Source: CAYRVX01 sp964642165 (lineage in GTDB: Bacteria > Planctomycetota > Phycisphaerae > SM23-33). From it: DNA of 19,868 nucleotides. Both the position numbers and the translations under genes were made by a program. A model generated the notes under the pieces. That model ran no database searches. It saw only the letters and a program-made list of their open reading frames with translations, and was not told the origin of the DNA. Of this stretch, positions 16,217-19,868 are shown piece after piece (position 1 is the stretch's first letter; each line of letters opens with the position of its first letter). The DNA lies in NCBI GenBank assembly GCA_964642165.1, contig CAZXOC010000123.1, positions 1 to 19,868 on the forward strand, read 5' to 3'.

Positions 16217-16828
16217 TCACGTCGCCGGCTCGGCCGGCAGGTTCCGCGCCAGGGCGAGGAAGGTGACGCGGAAGGTCTGGCGGGCGCGGGTCAGGAGCGA
16301 CTCGGCCGCCTTGATGCTCGTGCCGAGGGAGGCGGCGATCTCGCGAACGGTCTGTCCGCCGATGTACTTGGCCTCGAGGGCGGCCCCGTAGTGCGGGGGC
16401 AGTTGGGCCATGGTGGCGTTGACCATTTCCCGCGTCTCGTCGCGGGCCAGCAGCTCGTCGCCGAAGGGCTCGGATTCGAGCATCGCGTAGAGGCTCAGGA
16501 GCTGCTCGTCCATCTTCTTCCAGAAGCCCTCCAGCTCGACGGGGGCCCGCTCGCGGGCGAGCGCCCGGCGGATCTCGTTCCGCGCCAGGCCCGTCAGCCA
16601 GGGGAAGATGTCGCCCTCGCAGCGGCGCGGGTCGTAACGCCGCAGGCCGCGGATCGCTCCCAACAGCGTGTCCTGGACGACCTCCTCGCAGAGATGGTGG
16701 TTCCCGCCGACGCGGTAGAGGCAGAAGCGGTACAGCGGCTTGAGGGCAGCCTCGGCCAAGCCCCGGACGGCGTCGCCCCGACCGGCCAGGGCGGCCCGCC
16801 GCCACGCGGCATCGAAGATCGGCTGCAC
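16217..16828 (-). CDS. ECF-type RNA polymerase sigma factor
   Basis: 203 residues. Region 2 (about 24-95) contains LKPLYRFCLYRVGGN, EEVVQDTLLGAIRGL and FPWLTGLARNEIRR, the -10 recognition and core-binding helices. Region 4 (about 135-190) contains MAQLPPHYGAALEAKYIGGQ and VREIAASLGTSIKAAESLLTRAR, the helix-turn-helix that reads the -35 element. Sigma 1.1 and region 3 are absent, as in ECF factors. The GTG at 16828 is chosen as start: AAGGAG (complement of 16837-16842) lies 8 bases before it, and the translated upstream part to an ATG at 16927 is low-complexity Arg/Ala/Gly sequence. The giant FecR-type gene follows after 37 bp, the usual sigma/anti-sigma order. Target genes are unknown; self-activation is plausible (see the promoter at 16916-16943). 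Confidence 0.92.
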   Translation of the reverse strand: MQPIFDAAWRRAALAGRGDAVRGLAEAALKPLYRFCLYRVGGNHHLCEEVVQDTLLGAIRGLRRYDPRRCEGDIFPWLTGLARNEIRRALARERAPVELEGFWKKMDEQLLSLYAMLESEPFGDELLARDETREMVNATMAQLPPHYGAALEAKYIGGQTVREIAASLGTSIKAAESLLTRARQTFRVTFLALARNLPAEPAT

Positions 16829-16836
16829 GATGCGGT

Positions 16837-16842
16837 CTCCTT
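16837..16842 (-). promoter_or_regulatory. Ribosome binding site selecting the GTG start of the sigma factor
   Basis: On the minus strand AAGGAG lies 8 bases before GTG (16826-16828). No comparable site precedes the ATG at 16927, and the candidate ECF promoter overlaps that ATG, which would leave it outside the transcript. Confidence 0.7.
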
Positions 16843-16915
16843 TGCTCCGAGGCCCCGCCGGCGCGCCACGCGCCGTCCCGCGGCGTCGCGGCGCTCGCGC
16901 GGTTCGCCTGCCGTC

Positions 16916-16943
16916 AAGATATGTCACCGGGCGCGGGAGTTCC
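16916..16943 (-). promoter_or_regulatory. Candidate ECF-type promoter ahead of the sigma gene
   Basis: On the minus strand GGAACT (complement of 16938-16943) is followed after 16 bp by TATCTT (complement of 16916-16921). GGAAC is the classic -35 core of many ECF factors, so autoregulation is possible. Transcription would begin near 16909, giving a leader of about 80 bases to the GTG at 16828. It sits immediately downstream of the terminator at 16949-16977. This is a motif match without experimental or comparative support. Confidence 0.35.
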
Positions 16944-16948
16944 TTCGG

Positions 16949-16977
16949 AAAAAGGCCCGCGAATGCGTGCGGCGGGC
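16949..16977 (-). terminator. Rho-independent terminator after the second sulfatase gene
   Basis: On the minus strand GCCCGC (complement of 16972-16977) pairs with GCGGGC (complement of 16955-16960) around an 11-base loop, followed by C and five T's (complement of 16949-16953). It lies about 48 bp beyond the stop codon of the sulfatase and separates that operon from the sigma-factor operon. Confidence 0.6.
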
Positions 16978-17024
16978 GCGAGAAGCCGGCGCGGGCCCGG
17001 CCTCGAAGGGACGCCCGATGTGGG

Positions 17025-18491
17025 CTACCGACCCGTCCGGTAGTCCGCTCCCTCGCGGGAGCGGGCGCACGACGCCTGCCACTTCAGCACGGTGGCGGCC
17101 ATTCGCTGGACGATCTCCGGCTTGGCGGCGGCGAGGTCGCTCTTCTCGCCGGGATCGGCGAGCAGGTCGAAGAGCATCCAGCCCCGGCGTTCGGGCGCGG
17201 GGGCGGCCTTCTCCTGGGCCTTTCGCTTCTTCCGGCGCCGGCCCCTTCCCTGGCGGATGAGCTTGTAGCGGTTGTCGATGAGGGCGAGCTGGCCGCCGGA
17301 CTCGCGCCCGAGGGGGCGGGGGCGTTCGGTCATGCGGCCGTCGATGAGCGGCAGGAGGTTCACGCCGTCGACGGGCTCGACCTTCTCGCCTTTCTTGAGA
17401 GTGATGCCCAGGGCGGCGAGGACGGTCGGGAAGTAGTCCTCCGTGCCGCAGGGCATCTTCACGACGCGCGGCTTGGTGATCTTCGCGGGCCATTCCAGCA
17501 GGCCGGGCACCCGGATGCCGCCCTCGAAGAGGCTGCGCTTCCGTCCGCGGAGCGGACCGGCCGAGCCGTTGGTGGGCGTCTTCCTGCCGCCCTCCGGGCC
17601 GTTGTCGCTGCAGAACCACAGCATCGTGTTGCGGACAACGCCCAGGGCGCGGAGCTCCTTCCGCAGGCGCCCGAGCTGCTCATCCATCGCGGTGATGCAG
17701 CCAAGGTAGTGCTGGGCGCCCTCGGGCTTCTCGGCGTAGAGCTTACGGTGCCTCTCCCCGGCGAGGACGGGCAGGTGGGGCGTGTGGAACCAGACGACGG
17801 CGAGGAAGGGCTTGGCGGCCTGGACGGCCTGGCGAAGGAAGGGGACGACGCGGTCCATGATGACGCGGGAGTCGTCGCCCTCGAGGTTGTCCTTGACCAT
17901 CTGCTCGGGGCCGGTCCAGTAGTGCGTGCCGTAGGGCTGGTCCGAGCCGGGGCGCTTCATCGGGTCGTAGGTGGGGACCTTCGCCTCGGTGGAGAAGCAC
18001 ACGTCGAAGCCGTTGTCCCACGGCGGGCTGTAGTGCGCCACGCCGCGGGCCCCGCCGCGGTTGGACTCCGTGACGGTCTTGGTGAGCGTCCCGAGGTGCC
18101 ACTTGCCGAAGTGGCCCGTCGTGTAGCCGCGCGCCCGGAGCACCTCGGCGAGGGTGGCCTCCTCGGGCTTCATGTGCCCGACGTTGGCGTAGAGGACGCC
18201 GTAGCGGTAGGGGTGGCGCCCGGTGAGGCAGCTTCCCCGCGTCGGGCTGCACACCGGCGCGCCGGAGTAGAAGCGCTCGAAGCGCAGGGCGGTTCGCGCG
18301 ATCTCGTCGAGGGTCGGCGTCTTGAGCGCCGGATGACCGTTGTACCCCGTGTCGCCCCAGCCCTGGTCGTCCGTCATGCAGAGGATGACGTTGGGCCTGC
18401 CCTTCTGTTCGTCGGCGCCGAGCAGCCATCGCGGTGCGGCCATCGCCGCCGCCCCCGCGCCAAGTGCCTTCAGGAAATCGCGCCGGTTCAT
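17025..18491 (-). CDS. Tat-exported sulfatase with classical CSPTR active site
   Basis: 488-residue formylglycine-dependent sulfatase. The start MNRRDFLKALGAGAAAMA is a textbook twin-arginine signal (RRDFLK). The core opens RPNVILCMTDDQGWGDTGYNGH with ligands D41 and D42. C81-S-P-T-R85 is the modification motif. GKWH (129-132), HTPH (236-239) and S-D296-N297-G complete a canonical active site, unlike the variant SEQG of the other sulfatase in this window. A Lys/Arg-rich stretch (about 405-420, GRGRRRKKRKAQ) sits near the C-terminus. The ATG overlaps the stop of the upstream DUF4185-like gene by 4 bases (ATGA), and GGAGGG (complement of 18498-18503) precedes it, indicating translational coupling. 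An open frame continues upstream to 19175 but is antisense-like low-complexity sequence, so 18491 is the start. Substrate unknown; probably a sulfated polysaccharide. Confidence 0.95.
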   Translation of the reverse strand: MNRRDFLKALGAGAAAMAAPRWLLGADEQKGRPNVILCMTDDQGWGDTGYNGHPALKTPTLDEIARTALRFERFYSGAPVCSPTRGSCLTGRHPYRYGVLYANVGHMKPEEATLAEVLRARGYTTGHFGKWHLGTLTKTVTESNRGGARGVAHYSPPWDNGFDVCFSTEAKVPTYDPMKRPGSDQPYGTHYWTGPEQMVKDNLEGDDSRVIMDRVVPFLRQAVQAAKPFLAVVWFHTPHLPVLAGERHRKLYAEKPEGAQHYLGCITAMDEQLGRLRKELRALGVVRNTMLWFCSDNGPEGGRKTPTNGSAGPLRGRKRSLFEGGIRVPGLLEWPAKITKPRVVKMPCGTEDYFPTVLAALGITLKKGEKVEPVDGVNLLPLIDGRMTERPRPLGRESGGQLALIDNRYKLIRQGRGRRRKKRKAQEKAAPAPERRGWMLFDLLADPGEKSDLAAAKPEIVQRMAATVLKWQASCARSREGADYRTGR

Positions 18492-19868
18492 CTCGAGCCC
18501 TCCGCAAGGCCCGCCCGCGCCTTGGCGGTGCGCCGCTGCGCCGGCGCCAGACGCGGGTCGGACAGGTCCAGGCGGTACATGATCTGGTTGTAGTCGTACC
18601 GGGGCGTGGGCATCTTCGCGGCCGAGAACGTCCGGCTGTACGTGCCCTCGAAGTAGATGATCCGCCCGCCCTGCTGGTCGAAGAAGGCGTGGTGGACGGG
18701 GTTGTAGAACGTGTAGTGGTCGTGGGTGACGATCTTCCGGGCCCGCGCCCAGGGCCCCTCGGGCGCGTCGGCCTCGGCGTACCAGATCTCCCCGAGGAAG
18801 GACGACGTCCCCCCCGACTGGCCGAGGATCATGACCCAGCGCTTGCGGAACTCGTTCCAGCGAACCGAGCCCCGGTGGGCGTGGACCGCCTTGCCGCTCT
18901 CCACGTCGCGCAGGCGGATCCACGCCTCGCCGGGCTTGATCTTCCCGCGCCGGATCAGCTCCTGCTGCCGGGAGGCGTCCAGGGCGGCCGTGTCGCGCTT
19001 CCACGACCAGATCAGCCGCCCGCCGCGGCGGTCGAGCTTCGGCGAGTCCTTGTCGTAGCGGCTGCCGGGCGCCAGGCAGGTAAACGCCTCGTAGGCCTCG
19101 AGGTCCAGGACGTCGGCCCAGTTGGCCTTCACGCGGACGAACGGATACGCCGACGGCGTGAAGTAGTAGTACCACTGGCCGTCAACCTTGACGCGAAGCG
19201 GCTGGTACGCCGGCTCCAGGCGGCAGTCGTCCGGGAACGTCCGCACGCGCTCGAACGTTTCCGTCTTGTCATTGAAGACCATCATGCCGTGCTCGAGGCG
19301 CTCGCCAAGGCTCTTCATGCGGCTGTAGTGGCCGACGAGGCGTTCGCGGCCGGTCGCGTCCGCCAGCGTCATCAGCGCGTCCACCCAGACCATGCCGGGC
19401 TCCTTCAGCGGCGCCATCTTGCGGCTGAAGCCCCGCTCATCGACGAAGTAGGTCAGGTCGACGCCGACGTTGGGGTCCAGCCCGCCGTCGCGGGGCAGCT
19501 TCGAGGTGGCCCCGGCCATGGCGAAGTGCCCCAGCGGGTAGCTCTCCCGGGCCGTGTCGCCCCAGAACCAGAAGACGCGCCCGCGGTAGATCGCCGCCAG
19601 CGTCGAGTCCTGCCCGAGCACCCGCCCGTTGAGCAGGGGCTTCCGGATCGGCGCGCGGCGCCCGACGAGCAGCGAATCGCGGTAGATCCCCTGGCCCGTG
19701 ATACGGTAGAGGCGTTCGGCGACGTTCTTCCGGCGGACCTTCAGCCGCGCCGTTGCGCCCGGCGTCGTTCGCAGTCTCCGGCCGCGAAACCCGAACCCGT
19801 CGGCGGGGAACTCGTAGCCGTGGCTCGTGACGTGGAAGAAGACGTCCCGATTCATCAGCCCGGGCTCG
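18488..19868 (-). CDS. DUF4185/GH43-like beta-propeller protein, 5' end outside the window
   Basis: At least 455 residues; the frame stays open to the window edge. The first Met available (at 19855) is followed directly by FFHVTSHGYEFPADGFGFRG with no signal peptide, so the real start is probably further upstream. From about residue 75 (counting that Met) comes LNGRVLGQDSTLAAIYRGR then VFWFWGDTARESYPLGHF, the pattern of DUF4185-type five-bladed propellers related to GH43/GH62-like enzymes. Later parts (HGMMVFNDKTETFERV, WYYYFTPSAYPFVRV, EIWYAEADAPEGPWARARKI) repeat propeller-blade strands. The first ~70 residues look like a small beta domain. The gene is translationally coupled to a sulfatase, which suggests the two act on the same sulfated glycan. 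Catalytic residues were not identified, so binding rather than hydrolysis is possible. Confidence 0.75.
   Translation of the reverse strand, partial: EPGLMNRDVFFHVTSHGYEFPADGFGFRGRRLRTTPGATARLKVRRKNVAERLYRITGQGIYRDSLLVGRRAPIRKPLLNGRVLGQDSTLAAIYRGRVFWFWGDTARESYPLGHFAMAGATSKLPRDGGLDPNVGVDLTYFVDERGFSRKMAPLKEPGMVWVDALMTLADATGRERLVGHYSRMKSLGERLEHGMMVFNDKTETFERVRTFPDDCRLEPAYQPLRVKVDGQWYYYFTPSAYPFVRVKANWADVLDLEAYEAFTCLAPGSRYDKDSPKLDRRGGRLIWSWKRDTAALDASRQQELIRRGKIKPGEAWIRLRDVESGKAVHAHRGSVRWNEFRKRWVMILGQSGGTSSFLGEIWYAEADAPEGPWARARKIVTHDHYTFYNPVHHAFFDQQGGRIIYFEGTYSRTFSAAKMPTPRYDYNQIMYRLDLSDPRLAPAQRRTAKARAGLAEGSR

Noticed and set aside
16829..16927. Longer sigma-factor start at the ATG at 16927
   Set aside because: The added 33 residues are Arg/Gly/Ala-rich, no ribosome binding site precedes them, and they overlap the candidate promoter. 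The GTG at 16828 has a strong site.
18492..19175. Upstream extension of the second sulfatase frame to 19175
   Set aside because: The extension lies over the DUF4185-like gene and is low-complexity. A perfect Tat signal and ribosome binding site start at 18491.
1..19868. CRISPR array, phage genes, tRNA or rRNA genes
   Set aside because: No regularly spaced repeats, no phage structural or integrase genes and no conserved RNA gene patterns were seen on either strand.

Overview
The window comes from a GC-rich bacterium, most likely a planctomycete or a close relative in the PVC group. This rests on gene content, since there is no rRNA or other phylogenetic marker: two Tat-exported sulfatases, a large PQQ-type beta-propeller protein with a methyltransferase-like head, fasciclin repeats with a helical tail, a DUF3592 protein, and an ECF sigma factor followed by a very large FecR-type membrane protein. 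There are no tRNA or rRNA genes, no CRISPR array and no phage module.

Layout. The left part reads on the plus strand: the 3' part of a fasciclin-domain protein (1-983), a 424-bp spacer with strong inverted repeats and a plausible sigma70-type promoter, and a Tat-exported sulfatase (1408-2886). Next come two broken mobile elements: an IS3-family OrfA cut off after about 66 residues, and a REP-associated transposase (RAYT) reduced to its two ends. The PQQ/methyltransferase-like protein follows (3565-6792), then the first 100 codons of an IS1182-type transposase. The minus-strand block starts at about 7314. In its own direction of transcription it reads: DUF4185-like protein (5' end outside the window) and sulfatase, overlapping by 4 bp; a terminator; an ECF sigma factor; a 2412-residue protein; a 23-bp-arm palindrome acting as terminator; a GH16 glycoside hydrolase; and a DUF3592 membrane protein.

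How the genes may work together. Two sulfatases, a GH16 enzyme and a DUF4185-like propeller suggest degradation of sulfated polysaccharides outside the cytoplasm. The ECF sigma factor and the giant protein downstream form a likely sigma/anti-sigma pair. The giant protein has a short cytoplasmic segment, one membrane helix, a FecR domain, a VIT domain, a VWA-like domain without a normal metal site, secretin/STN-like segments and a long helical TPR-like tail. This is the most unusual item in the window: sensor, relay and possible protein-interaction parts that are usually on separate proteins lie on one chain. The signal and the target genes cannot be read from the sequence.

The mobile-element remnants tell a second story. 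The palindrome at 8871-8918 shares 15 of 17 bases with the 3' boundary of the RAYT remnant at 3526-3542, so both probably belong to one REP/RAYT family. The RAYT remnant ends only about 22 bp before the start codon of the PQQ gene and may have replaced its upstream regulatory region.
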